Assembly: GCA_026745465.1 (NCBI GenBank)
Contig: JACYXH010000172.1
Coordinates: 1,294,501-1,358,500, forward strand
Length of the DNA stretch: 64,000 nucleotides
Reading direction: 5' to 3'
Source: Lota lota
Taxonomy: Eukaryota > Chordata > Actinopteri > Gadiformes > Lotidae
The notes under the pieces were generated by a model that was given only the letters and a program-made list of their open reading frames with translations, ran no database searches and was not told the DNA's origin. Position 1 is the stretch's first letter. Each line of letters starts with the position of its first letter. Made by a program: the position numbers and the translations under genes. Below, piece by piece: positions 8,142-19,463 of this stretch.

Positions 8142-11100
8142 GCCCCCCGTCCTGGACTCTGTACTTTTATGGCAGGATCAGTCCTTCCCTCTGTCAGTCC
8201 TTTTGAATTAAGGAGCAGACGAATCTATCATTGATCGGCAGCTCGTCAGGCAACTCGGGATTAAGACATCCCCCTTGGATTCCCCCATTGTAGCCCAGTC
8301 CCTCAATGGGAAGACACTTGCTCGGGTTGACCGCCGGACAGTACCTTTTTCTCTGGTCGTCTCCGGGAACCACCGTGAGTCTCTCACTCTACATGTTATT
8401 GACTGTCCTCTCACCCCAGTAGTCTTGGGATTTCCCTGGCTGCAGCGTCACAACCCTCACATGGACTGGAAGGAGAGTCGGATCTCCTCCTGGAGCCTTT
8501 TCTGTCTCGCCCATTGTCTACGTTCCGCCCAACCCCCCCTCACTCCTGAGGTTTCACCACCCCCTCCTCCCGACCTCTCCTCCGTTCCCTTGGTTTACCA
8601 TGACCTTTGAGAGGTTTTCCGTAAGGCCCGCGTCCTTTCTTTACCCCCCCACCGCCCATACGATTGCGCCATCGACCTACTCCCCGGAGCTCCCCTGCCC
8701 AGCAGTCAGCTGTTTAACCTTTCCCGTCCCGAGCGTGTGTCCATGGAGCAATACATCCAGGAGTCCCTGGCCGCTGGGATAATCCGTCCCTCATCTTCCC
8801 CGGTAGGAGCGGGTTTTTTCTTTGTCAGTAAGAAGGACGGCTCCCTCCGTCCTTGCATTGACTATCGTGGGCTGAACAACATCACGGTAAAGAATATATA
8901 CCCGTTGCCCCTCATTAGCTCCGCCTTTGTTCCCCTCCATGGAGCCATGGTCTTCTCTAAACTGGACCTGCGCAATGCGTACCACCTGGTCCGGATCCGG
9001 GTCAGGGCCGAGTGGAAGACGGCCTTCAACACTCCCTTGGGCCACTTCGAATATTTAGTTTTGCCTTTCGGTCTCACCAACGATCCTGCGGTCTTCCAAG
9101 CGCTGGTTAACAATGTCCTCCGCGACATGTTTAACGACTCTGTGTTCGTTTACCTGGATGACATCTTGATCTTCTCCGGGTCCCTGGAAGAGCACAGAGT
9201 ACATGTATGGCAGGTTCTCCAGCGTCTTCTTGAGAACAGACTTTTCGTAAAGGCAGAGAAGTGCGACTTCCATGTCCCGTCCGTCTCCTTCCTGGGTTAC
9301 ATCATTGGCCAGGGGGAGGCGAAGATGGATCCATGCAAGGTCTCTGCGGTAGCTGAGTGGCCCTCTCCTTCCTCCAGGAAGCAGCTCCAGCAATTCAGTG
9401 GCTTCGCCAATTTCTACCGTCGCTTCATAAGAGGTTATGGCCAGATCGCTGCCCCTCTCACTGCACAAACCTCTTCCAAGAGGTCCTTTGAGTGGACGCC
9501 GGAGGCAGAGACTTCTTTCCTGGATCTGAAGGAGCGATTCGTTTCAGCGCCCATCCTCATTCAGCCCGACCCGACCCTCCAGTTTATCGTGGAGGTCGAC
9601 GCTTCCGACACTGGGGTGAGGGCGGTGCTTTCACAACGTTCCCCCGGTGACCACAAGCTCCATCCCTGCGCTTTCTTCTCGCGCCGGCTGACCCCGCCAG
9701 AGCGCAACTATGATGTCGGGAACCGCGAGCCTTTGGCTGTTAAACTGGCACTAGAGGAATGGCGTCACTGGCTGGAGGGAGCGGACCAGCCATTTATTGT
9801 CTGGACAGATCACCGGAACCTGGAGTACATTCAGTCTGCCAAGAGACTCAACTCCCGGCAGGCCAGGTGGGCTCTTTTCTTTGGACGTTTCAATTTCACA
9901 CTAACATACCGACCTGGTTCCCATAACATTAAGCCAGACGCCCTATCCCGTTTACACTCTCCCGAGGCCCCTTGCACTGAACCGGAACCCATCCTGCCGT
10001 CCGCCTGCCTCGTCGCTACGCTCACCCTGGAGGTCGAATCCGCTGTTCTCCAGGCTCAGCGGCAACAGCCTGACCCCGGCTCTGGTCCGCCCAACCGGCT
10101 GTTCGTCCCGGACGTGGTGAGGTCCAAGGTGCTCATCTGGGCTCACTCCTCGAGACTCACCTGTCACCCAGGCATAACCCGAACTCTGGAGTTCGCTCGT
10201 CGGCGGTTCTGGTGGCCCTCCATGGATGCTGATGTCCGCGCTTTCATTGCGGCGTGTGCTGTCTGTGCCCGTAACAAGACCTCAACCCAACCACGTACCG
10301 GCTTGCTCCGACCCCTGCCTATCCCCAGTCGTCCATGGTCCCACATTGCCCTGGACTTTGTCACCGGCCTCCCCCCTTCTGATGGTAACACCACCATCCT
10401 CACTGTCATAGATCGTTTCTCCAAGGCTGCACATTTCATTGCGCTCCCTAAGCTTCCCTCCGCTAGAGAGACTGCGGATCTCGTGGTGTCCCATGTGTTC
10501 CGCCTCCATGGCATTCCGGCGGATATCGTGTCGGACCAGGGCCCGCAGTTCATCTCCCAGGTCTGGTGAGCGTTCTGTGCGGCTCTGGGAACCACGATCA
10601 GCCTCTCCTCTGGTTACCACCCGCTGACCAATGGGCAAACTGAAAGGGCAAACCAGGAGATGGAAGCTGCACTTCGCTGCGTGACCAGCACCAACTCCTC
10701 GTCCTGGAGTACTCAACTTCCCTGGGTTGAGTATGCCCACAACACCCTTGTCAATGCGTCCACTGGTCTGTCACCGTTTATGTGCTCGTTGGGATACCAA
10801 CCGCCCCTGTTCCCTGCCTTAGAGGCAGAAATCGCTGTCCCCTCTATCCAGGCTCACCTACGCCGTTGCCAGCGCACCTGGAAGCGTGCATGTACTGCAC
10901 TTCTCCGTGCGTCCACCCGCTCCCAACACCAGGCGAACATCCGCCGGCAACCGACCACGCAGTACTCCCCTGGACAGAAGGTCTGGCTCCTGTCTAAGGA
11001 CCTTCCCTTAAAGGGGGTCTCCCAGAAACTCTCACCCCGGTTTGTCGGACCCTTTGAGATCGAGGCCCTGATCAACCCCTGTGCGGTCCGGTTAAGGTTG

Positions 11101-11420
11101 CCCCCATCGCTCCGCATACACCCCACCTTCCACGTCTCCCAGCTGAAGCCCGTCTCCTCTAGTCCGCTGTCTCCTCCGTCTCTGGCGCCACCTCCCCCCC
11201 GGCTGATCAACAATCATCTGGCATACACGGTCAGACTCCTCCTCGATGTGCGTCGTCGCGGCCGATGATACCAGTATCTGGTAGACTGGGAGGGCTACGG
11301 ACCTGAGGAGCGGTCCTGGGTTCCTCAGAGTCGCATTCTGGACGCCTCCCTAATCCGGGACTTCCACCGCCTGCACCCCTGTCACCCCGTCCGCCTGGAG
11401 GTGCCCTTAGAGGGGGGGGG
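8082..11420 (+). pseudogene. Degenerate pol of internal region 1 (A)
   Basis: Order: protease, reverse transcriptase, RNase H, integrase, chromodomain. A 5-bp deletion near 8150 and the change of the protease DSG triad to Asn-stop-Gly (8206-8214) destroy protease, and a TGA lies at 8608-8610. A long open stretch (8737-10569) keeps RT catalytic Asp77 and YLDD (139-142), RNase H Asp288, Glu331, Asp358 and Asp401, integrase HHCC (His470, His477, Cys507, Cys510), Asp540 and Asp600. TGA at 10567-10569 cuts the integrase core before its Glu (D-D-35-E spacing is kept). Another TGA (11266-11268) precedes the chromodomain, whose core reads [17 protein letters not shown]-rich polypurine tract precedes LTR 2. 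Confidence 0.92.
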
Positions 11421-11423
11421 TAC

Positions 11424-11948
11424 TGTCACGTCACCCTCTGCCACCACCTAGTTGCGCCGGCTGCCACTTCTCCACGTGTCTCTGTTTACCTTTCCGTCAG
11501 CAATTACCCTCGTGCACTCCGTTCTACACTCCGGTCTCCAATCACCAATCAACGCACCCTACTTCTTCCCCATTCACCAAGCAGCTGGCGCCAGTTCGTT
11601 GTTTACGCTTTCCAAGTTAGTTACCTCGTTCTAGCATTCTAGTTCCCTGCTTACCAGTTCCAGCCTGTCCTTACCCCTTCTTCCCTTTTCCTAGTCCTCC
11701 CCGGTACCGTCCCGACTCCTGCTCCGGTTCTGCCTCCGGTGCTGCCTCCACGTTAACGACTTCTCGCCTACCTGACTACCCGCCTGCCTACGTCCCTCTG
11801 CCTGCTTGCCACCCACCTGCCAACGAACCCCTGCCTGCCTGACTATCCGCCTGCCTAACCCTTGCCTGTACCGAAATAAATCCCTTTTAACCCGTTCCAT
11901 CTCTGTCTTGGTGTCTTGCGTTTGGGTTAACAGTTCGAAACCTTAACA
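11424..11948 (+). repeat. LTR 2 (shared middle LTR) of composite A
   Basis: 525 bp, TGTCACGTCACC to CTTAACA. It differs from LTR 1 and LTR 3 by a substituted block near 11715-11745 (CGGTTCTGCCTCCGGTG type) and by GTTGCGCC instead of GGCGCC near the start, so it is not a simple copy of either. Predicted transcript 5' end and self-primer GCCAGTTCGTT at 11590-11600. It acts as 3' LTR of region 1 and 5' LTR of region 2. Confidence 0.9.
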
Positions 11949-11949
11949 G

Positions 11950-11960
11950 AACGAACTGGC
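11950..11960 (+). promoter_or_regulatory. Self-primed primer binding site
   Basis: AACGAACTGGC, one base after the LTR end. It is the exact reverse complement of the 11-mer GCCAGTTCGTT inside the LTR at 11590-11600. Tf1 of fission yeast primes reverse transcription with the first 11 nt of its own RNA folded onto such a site, and related chromoviruses appear to do the same. I see no tRNA-type TGG-start primer site here. Confidence 0.65.
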
Positions 11961-11965
11961 AAAAC

Positions 11966-12752
11966 ATGGACCCAGCAGACACGGATCCCATACGCCAGGT
12001 TATCTCCCATCAGGGAGTTTTACTCAGACAACACGACCAGGCGCTGCGGGAGATCACGTCCACCCTCCAGGAGCTTACATCAGCCATCCGTGAAAACCGC
12101 GTCCTGGCGCCAACTCCCGTCTCACCGCTCCTTCCCTCGGCCCCTCCCCTGCCAACTACTTCACGTGAGCCGTACATCCCGACCCCCAAACGTTACGAGG
12201 ACGATCTGGGTAATCCGTAATGGAGGGGGGGTCCGATTTCTGTTACTCCTACACTGAGTTTACCGCTGAGATGCGGAGGTTCTTCGATCACCCCGTCCGT
12301 GGCAGAGAGGTTTCCATGCATCTCTTCTCCATCCGCCAGGGCTCTCGAAGCGTCACTGACTTCGCAGTTGATTTCCGAACCCTCGCTGCGGAGAGTGGGT
12401 GGAATGAGGTGGCCTTAATGGGGGCTTTCTTGAGCGCGCTTACTGATCCCATCAGGGATGAGTTGGCCGCTCGGGAGGATTCACCCAATTTGGATCATCT
12501 CATCTCCCTCGCTAGTTGCCTGAACAATCGTCTGCGCGAACGGCGTCGCGAGCGCGCACACCGTCCTATTCTCCCTGTCATGAGCCAACATCCCAACCTG
12601 AGCCACAGCCCATGCAATTGGGGCGAGCCCGCCTGTCCCCGGTCGAGAGGCAACACCGGCTGGCGACCGGTGCTTGCCTTTATTGCGGTCTTCCTGGTCA
12701 CACCATTGCGACCTGTTCCACCTGTCCGGGAAAAGGTTCGACTCGCCTGTAA
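11966..12752 (+). pseudogene. Degenerate gag of internal region 2 (A)
   Basis: Starts with an intact ATG at 11966. After 84 codons a deletion of about 127 bp relative to region 1 (junction near 12217) removes the front of the capsid and breaks the frame. The rest of the capsid is open from 12220. The CCHC knuckle lies in a different frame (12516-12752), with the same capsid/knuckle frame shift as region 1. The gag stop is TAA at 12750-12752. Confidence 0.85.
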
Positions 12753-12790
12753 CTCGAGGGATTCTGGCGAGTCGAACTCTTGATCCCTCG
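12728..12790 (+). promoter_or_regulatory. -1 frameshift signal, internal region 2 (A)
   Basis: GGGAAAA at 12728-12734. Stem 1 is 11 bp here, 12737-12747 with 12766-12776, one pair longer than in region 1 because of a G-to-T change. Stem 2 pairs 12755-12762 with 12783-12790. The signal is preserved although the surrounding genes are broken. Confidence 0.7.
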
Positions 12791-15700
12791 GCCCCCCGTC
12801 CCGTCCTGGACTCTGTCCTTTTATGGCAGGAGCAGTCCTTCCCCCTGTCAGTCCTTTTGGATTCAGGAGCGGACGAATCTTTCATTGATCGGCAGCTCGT
12901 CAGGCAACTCGGGATTAAGACAACCCCCTTGGATTCCCCCATTGTAGCCCAGTCCCTCAATGTGAAGACACTTGCTCGGGTTGACCGCCGGACAGTACCT
13001 TTGTCTCTGGTCGTCTCCGGGAACCTCCGTGAGTCTCTCACTCTACATGTTATTGACTGTCCTCTCACCCCAGTAGTCTTGGGATTTCCCTGGCTGCAGC
13101 GTCACAACCCTCACATGGACTGGAAGGAGAGTCGGATCTCCTCCTGGAGCCCTTTCTGTCTCGCCCATTGTCTACGTTCCGCCCAACCCCCCCTCACTCC
13201 TGAGGTTCCACCACCCCCTCCTCCCGACCTCTCCTCCGTTCCCTTGGTTTACCATGACCTTAGAGAGGTTTTCAGTAAGGCCCGCGCCCTTTCTTTACCC
13301 CCCCCCCTCACCGCCCATACGATTGCGCCATCGACCTACTCCCCGGAGCTCCCCTGCCCAGCAGTCAGCTGTTTAACCTTTCCCGTCCCGAGCGTGTGTC
13401 CTTGGAGCAATACATCCAGGAGTCCCTGGCCGCTGGGATAATCTGTCCCTCATCTTCCCTGGTAGGTGCGGGGTTTTTCTTTGTCAGTAAGAAGGACGGC
13501 TCCCTCCATCCTTGCATTGAATATCGTGGGCTGAACAACATCACGGTAAAGAATAATTACCCGTTGCCCCTCATTAGCTCCGCCTTTGTTCCCCTCCATG
13601 GAGCCATGGTCTTCTCTAAACTGGACCTGCGCAATGCGTACCACCTGGTCCGGATCCGGGAGGGGGACGAGTGGAAGACGGCCTTCAACACTCCCTTGGG
13701 CCACTTCGAATATTTAGTTTTGCCTTTCGGTTTCACCAACGATCCTGCAGTCATCCAAGCGCTGGTTAACGATGTCCTCCGCGACATGCTTAACGACTCT
13801 GTGTTCGTTTACCTGGATGACATCTTGATCTTCTCCGGGTCCCTGGAAGAGCACAGAGTACATGTATGGCAGGTTCTCCAGCGTCTTCTAGAGAACAGAC
13901 TTTCCGTAAAGGCAGAGAAGTGCGACTGCTATGTCCCGTCCGTCTCCTTCCTGGGTTACATCATTGGCCAGGGGGAGGTGAAGATGGATCCATGCAAGGT
14001 GTCTGCGGTAGCTGAGTGGCCCTCTCCTTCCTCCAGGAAGCAGCTCCAGCAATTCCTTGGCTTCGCCAATTTCTACCGTCGCTTCATCAGAGGTTATGGC
14101 CAGATCGCTGCCCCCCTCACTGCCCTAACCTCTTCCAAGAGGTCCTTTGAGTGGATGCCGGAGGCAGAGACTTCTTTCCTGGATCTGAAGGAGCGATTCG
14201 TTTCAGCGCCCATCCTCATTCAGCCCGACCCGACCCGACCCTCCAGTTTATCATGGAGGTCGACGCTTCCAACACTGGGGTGGGGGCGGTGCTTTCACAA
14301 CGTTCCCCCGGTGACCACAAGCTCCATCCCTGCGCTTTCTTCTCGCGCCGGCTGACCCCGCCAGAGTGCAACTATGATGTCGGGAACCGCGAGCTTTTGG
14401 CTGTGAAACTGGCACTAGAGGAATGGCGTCACTGGCTGGAGGGAGCGGACCAGCCATTCATTGTCTGGACAGATCACCGGAACGTGGAGTTCATTCAGTC
14501 TGCCAAGAGACTCAACTCCCGGCAGGCCAGGTGGGCTCTTTTCTTTGGACGTTTCAATTTCACACAAACCTACCGACCTGGTTCCCGTAACATTAAGACA
14601 GACGCCCTATCCCGTTTACACTCTCCCGAGGGCCCTTGCACTGAACCGGAACCCATCCTGCCGTCTGCCTGCCTTGTCGCTACGCTCACCCTGGAGGTCG
14701 AATCCGCTGTTCTCCAGGCTCAGCGGCAACAGCCTTACCCCGGCTCTGGTCCGCCCAACCGGCTGTTCGTCCCGGACATGGTGAGGTCCAAGGTGCTCAC
14801 CTGGGCTCACTCCTCGAGACTCACCTGTCACCCAGGCATAACCCGAACCCTGGAGTTCGCTCGTCGGCGGTTCTGGTGGCCCTCCATGGACGCTGACGTC
14901 CGCGCTTTCATCGCGGCGTGTGCTGTCTGTGCCCATAACAAGACCTCAACCCAATCACATACCGGCTTGCTCTGACCCCTGCCTATCCCTAGTCGTCCAT
15001 GGTCCCACATTGCCCTGGACTTTGTCACCGGCCTCCCCCCTTCTGATGGTAACACCACCATCCTCACTGTCATAGATCATTTCTCCAAGGCTGCACATTT
15101 CTTTGCGCTCCCTAAGCTTCACTCCACTAGAGAGACTGCGGATCTCGTGGTGTCCCATGTGTTCCGCCTCCATGGCATTCCGGCGGATATCGTGTCGGAC
15201 CGGGGCCCGCAGTTCATCTCCCTGGTCTGGCGAGCATTCTGTGCGGCTCTGGGAACCACGATCAGCCTCTCCTCTGGTTACCACCCGCAGACCAATGGGC
15301 AAACTGAAAGGGCAAACCAGGAGATGGAAGCCGCACTTCGCTGCGTGACCAGCACCAACTCCTCGTCCTGGAGTACTCAACTTCCCTGGGTTGAGTATGC
15401 CCACAACACCCTTGTCAATGCGTCTACTGGTCTGTCACCGTTCATATGCTCGTTGGGATACCAACCGCCCCTGTTCCCTGCCTTAGAGGCAGAAATCGCT
15501 GTCCCCTCTATCCAGGCTCACCTACGCCGTTGCCAGCGCACCTGGGAGCGTGCACGTACTGCACTTCTCCGTGCATCCACCCGCTCCCAACACCAGGCGA
15601 ACAAGCGCCGGCAACCGGCCCCGCAATACTCCCCTGGACAGAAGGTCTGGCTCCGGTCTAATGACCTTCCCTTAAAGGGGGTCTCCCAGAAACTCTCACC

Positions 15701-16080
15701 CCGGTTTGTCGTACCCTTTGAGATCGAGGCCCTGATCAACCCCTGTGCGGTCCGGTTAAGGTTGCCCCCATCGCTCCGCATACACCCCACCTTCCACGTC
15801 TCCCAGTTGAAGCCCGTCTCCTCTAGTCCGCTGTCTCCTCCGTCCCCGGCGCCACCTCCCCCCCGGCTGATCGACAATCATCCGGCGTACACGGTCAGAC
15901 GCCTCCTTGATGTGCGTCGTCGCGGCCGAGGATACCAGTATCTGGTAGACTGGGAGGGCTACGGACCTGAGGAGCGGTCCTGGGTTCCTCAGAGTTGTAT
16001 TCTGGACGCCTCCCTAATCCCGGACTTCCACCGCCTGCACCCCTCTCACCCCGTTCGTCCGCCTGGAGGCGCCCGTAGAG
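12731..16080 (+). pseudogene. Degenerate pol of internal region 2 (A)
   Basis: Better preserved than region 1. The protease has an intact DSGA active-site motif ([10 protein letters not shown]). The frame breaks at a C-rich tract near 13298-13310. RT (from about 13396) keeps YLDD. A 5-bp CGACC tandem duplication near 14226-14240 shifts the frame before RNase H. A TGA at 14973-14975 lies between the integrase zinc domain and core. From 15147 a 389-codon stretch holds the rest of the integrase core with its Glu, the C-terminal domain and the chromodomain, then reads through the G-rich polypurine tract into LTR 3. Confidence 0.92.
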
Positions 16081-16097
16081 GGGGGGGGGGGGGGTAC

Positions 16098-16617
16098 TGT
16101 CACATCACCCTCTGCCACCACCTATTGGCGCCGGCTGCCACTTCCCCACGTGTCTCTGTTTACCTTTCCGTCAGCAATTACCCTCGTGCACTCTGTTCTA
16201 CACTCCGGTCTCCAATCACCAATCAACGCACCCTACTTCTTCCCCGTTCACCAAGCAGCTGGCGCCAGTTCGTTGTTAACGCTTTCCAAGTTAGTTACCT
16301 CGTTCCAGCATTCTAGTTCCCTGCTTACCTGTTCCAGCCTGTCCTTAACCCGTCTTCCCTTTTCCTAGTCCTCCCCAGTTCCGTCCCGACTCCTGCTCCT
16401 GTTTGTCTGACTGCCTCTACGTTAACGACCTCTCGCCTGCCTGACCACCCGCCTGCCTACGTCCCTCTGCCTGCTTGCCACCCACCTGCCAACGAACCCC
16501 TGCCTGCCTGACTATCCGCCTGCCTAACCCTTGCCTGTACCGAAATATATCCCTTTGAACCTGTTCCATCTCTGTCTTGGTGTCTTGCGTTTGGGTTAAC
16601 AGTTCGAAACCTTAACA
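16098..16617 (+). repeat. LTR 3 (3' LTR) of composite A
   Basis: 520 bp, TGTCACATCACC to CTTAACA. Self-primer 11-mer at 16264-16274. It resembles LTR 1 more than LTR 2 in its middle block. A G run precedes it (16080-16094). Confidence 0.9.
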
Positions 16618-16622
16618 CTTAC
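16618..16622. repeat. Target site duplication, right, CTTAC
   Basis: Pairs with 6675-6679 and marks a single integration event for the composite. Confidence 0.9.
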
Positions 16623-16894
16623 ACACTGCGATGTTTTACACATAAATAATACAATCATTTGTAATATAAAATGTGTTCAGCAGTAGATCGACTTGGATAA
16701 ATTATGATAACATGATGATATTGCATCACTTAGACTTAAGTCATCTGACAAACCATAAACTTTGCTGTAAGGCCCATACTTTACCAGGGTCACACGCAGG
16801 GACTGTGTTTGTGTGTATGTGTGTGTGTTCCCCAAGGCCAAGTTACCACGGCTCAAAGGTCACAGCCATGCCTGCCGTCATGGTCGCAAAGGAT

Positions 16895-16914
16895 GGGGGG
16901 GGGGGGGGGGGGGG
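16895..16914 (+). repeat. Hypervariable poly(G) tract, unit A
   Basis: 20 consecutive G. The same position has 10 in B (24394-24403), a disrupted run of 8 in C (42847-42854), 34 in D (50917-50950) and about 11 in E (58360-58370). Confidence 0.9.
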
Positions 16915-17197
16915 CCCGTTTGACCACTTTTATATGATTGAGGGATTTCAACTCTACAAAAATGATATGATTTGAGGCTCAAGCCAAACAGGAAGTAATG
17001 GAATTTAATTGTTATTAAATTAATAACAATCAATCTTGGGGCTCTAGCCCTATAAGAAAGGTTAACAAAGCATAATCAAATGCTATATTGAAATGCATTG
17101 GAAACCCAGGCTGTTACCATACATTCAGAGACAAGAGATATAAACTTGGACCCTAACCCTAACTCCACCCCCCCTCCCCGACCCTGGGGTCTGAGAG

Positions 17198-17245
17198 GGC
17201 CAAAGTTAGGTGTGGTGACTAACTTTGGCCTGACTCAGTCAGGCC
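17198..17245. repeat. Nested inverted repeats in spacer
   Basis: 12-nt arms GGCCAAAGTTAG (17198-17209) and CTAACTTTGGCC (17219-17230), followed at once by CCTGACTCAGTCAGG, a palindrome around an AP-1-like TGACTCA. Kept in other units with occasional changes in one arm. Confidence 0.7.
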
Positions 17246-19145
17246 CTGGAACAAGGTTGTCAAGTCCCAGGGCTGTAGGTCCTTCCTATCTCCAAAACAG
17301 CCTGTACACCACATTCCGATCAACTAGGTCTCATGGGCCACACTTCTTAGAGGACACACTTTCTGCAAGCGCTAGAAATCCAAATATTAGATAGGTCATT
17401 TCCTGGACCCATGGGAACACGTTTATGAATTTTGGCATCTCTAGCCATCCCAAAGGGGGGAACAAGGGGCATGACCGACAACTGAAGAGTAAATGGGCAT
17501 AAAACAGAGGGACGTTTCTAGTTCCCCATTTTCGGTGGGATGGAGGTGGAAATGCATGGCTTAAAGCGTGTAAACACAGCTGGCCTGTGAACAAGTTTTC
17601 AAGTTTGGGTTCAAAAGGTCAAAAGGAGCCTTCACCACGGCCCTTAATGAGATTATAAAAAGTTAATGTGCATTTCTTTCCTAACTTTTTTCTTTATGGA
17701 ATAGAGGTCTGATTCACAGATATGCATCTTGAATCGGTAAGATGTAGGTCTGGGAGGAATTTCATCTCAAAATCGTACAAGCGAAATGCTGGGTGAGGCG
17801 CCACGAGATGGAGCATGTGCTGAGGCTTTGTGAGTCACTTCCTGTAGAAGTACAGTCTCCTAATTGAACATTCTAGTGTACTTGAATGCCCTCTACCATA
17901 TAAAAGACACCCACACCAGCGGGCCGTGGCCACAATTCCCCCTGTCCATATGGGGGAGGGTGGGAGGGAGGGGTGCTTGTGGTCAGTAGGGGTACATTAT
18001 ACATACATAAGCAGCTTTCCATGATCAATGCACTCAACAACAGAAAAGGTCAATACACACTGAGGTTGAGGAATGCCCTCTCACACATGAGGGTAATGTG
18101 AGAAAGATAATGCATTGTGACAAATAAACGTGCCTTGTTAAATCAATGAGCTTGGCGTTTGGCTATCGGCTGTGTCACTTCTAAATCCGTCCGTGCTAAC
18201 AAATCTCTCGGAGTGACTTAACTAGCCCTCAGACGAGAGGATTCCAAACAAAAATGTAGCTCATTGTTCAGAGAATAGCGTATCCCCATTATATTCCCTC
18301 AAAATTGCAATGAGCAGTTCAAACCCATGCAGTGATATACACGTACCAAGAAACATTGATATCAAACGTATTTTGATTCCGAAACGTTGGATACAACGTA
18401 TTTGTGGTTTGCAGAACGTTTTCTTCTGGCGACTGGGTTGCCATACAGGTCATACTTGTACAGCATTCAGAAAATGCGACTGCACTCTTTCTCTTACGCA
18501 GCTACTGAAAACTTTCAACTTAGTTTTCGGTCTCAGATTGTTATCTCTTACCGGTTTCCTTTTTGCCCAGGTGCACATATTGGAGTGACTTCCTGATTTG
18601 ACAATATCTGTATTGTATGATTTTTTCATTGCTTGAACATATGGTGGACTCTCCCCATGTGGTTGAGAGACTCAAACAATGGTTTGTACATTTCTCCTCA
18701 TATATGCTCTGCTATTACTTTATCTCTTACTTCTGTTCTGGTCATTATGATAGAGTCTTTGCCTCAGGTTTCATTAGATAACTGAGTGACCTCTGTAAAT
18801 CAGGTGTATCTGTGATTGTTCATTCATTTATTATTTTTTAAACACTACAATACACCACTCAACTGATTCGGGTTGCTTCTGAAGATATCATTGTGTATCT
18901 AAATAAACTGAGGTTAGCCAAAGTGAAATATATTTTGTGGTCTAAAACTCGTACTTCATTAATAGTATTATTGTTGTAAATAATAATATCAGATATTGAA
19001 AAATATTAATATATTCATTGTTGTCCATTGGAAGTAGTGATTTAGTAGGGGGGGTTGAACACTTTTGTGAGGCACTGTATGCATGTCCCTTTCTCATTAG
19101 GGGCTGAGGCCCCCTAAAGGTCTGATCCTAGAATCGACCCTGTGC

Positions 19146-19463
19146 CACAACACCTGATGAATCCCTTTATCAGTACATTCATCAGTACATCAGTCATTAT
19201 TATCTCCTCATTAATGATGTTAGAAAGTGAGTAGAGAGAGATCTCATTTAAGTTACTTAAGCTTTCAACATAAACAATGAACCACAGAGAATACAGAACA
19301 CATTTTTGTTTATTTATTTTCACAATGAACAAATACAATTAAAGTACATCTTAGATAGAACATAGAAATACAAGTGCAGGAGAGGGACAGAAACCCAGAC
19401 GACTCCCTCCCCTCAAAGCGGCAGGTTGTTTCAAACAGGATGTGACCAGACGACCAATCATTG
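19146..19463. repeat. Left flanking direct repeat of TAAR B
   Basis: Orthologous to 701-1021; pairs with 21745-22064. Confidence 0.75.

Larger units (their letters stand above)
6680..16617 (+). mobile_element. Composite Ty3/Gypsy chromovirus (LTR-int-LTR-int-LTR)
   Basis: 9.94 kb insertion read left to right, opposite to the receptor genes. It contains three LTRs and two different degenerate gag-pol internal regions, with one 5-bp target duplication around the whole. The C-terminal chromodomain and the self-primer place it with chromoviruses, probably the Tf1/Sushi group. Every gag-pol frame is interrupted, so neither internal copy looks autonomous. Such tandems usually arise by unequal crossing-over between LTRs. 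Confidence 0.92.
1..18441. repeat. Tandem unit A of the TAAR array
   Basis: First of six direct units; the starting sequence at position 1 recurs at 18442, 25942, 44382, 52488 and 59891. From low to high coordinate it holds an AT-rich 3' flank, a left direct repeat, a solo LTR, the TAAR gene on the minus strand, its 5' flank with the right direct repeat, the composite chromovirus insertion and a spacer. Unit A is nearly base-identical to unit C up to the poly(G) tract near 16895; beyond it the two differ more. Unit limits are arbitrary because the window edge cuts the array. Confidence 0.9.
16623..18441. other. Spacer of unit A, no gene seen
   Basis: Contains a GT-rich microsatellite (about 16805-16832), a G20 run (16895-16914), a cluster of inverted repeats (17198-17245) and a plus-strand TATAAAAG at 17899-17906 followed by AATAAA near 18123. 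Open frames are short and differ between units. Up to the G run it matches unit C exactly as far as I read; after it the match is looser and resembles unit E at several indels. Confidence 0.55.

Noticed and set aside
10164..10595. Minus-strand frames of 140-150 codons across the pol region
   Set aside because: Antisense shadows of the integrase/RNase H coding frame.
17145..17165. CCCTAACCCTAAC, possible interstitial telomere repeat
   Set aside because: Only about two repeats; too short to separate from chance.
17098..17394. 98-codon plus-strand frame in the spacer
   Set aside because: Interrupted or shifted in other units, spans the inverted-repeat cluster, no domain seen.
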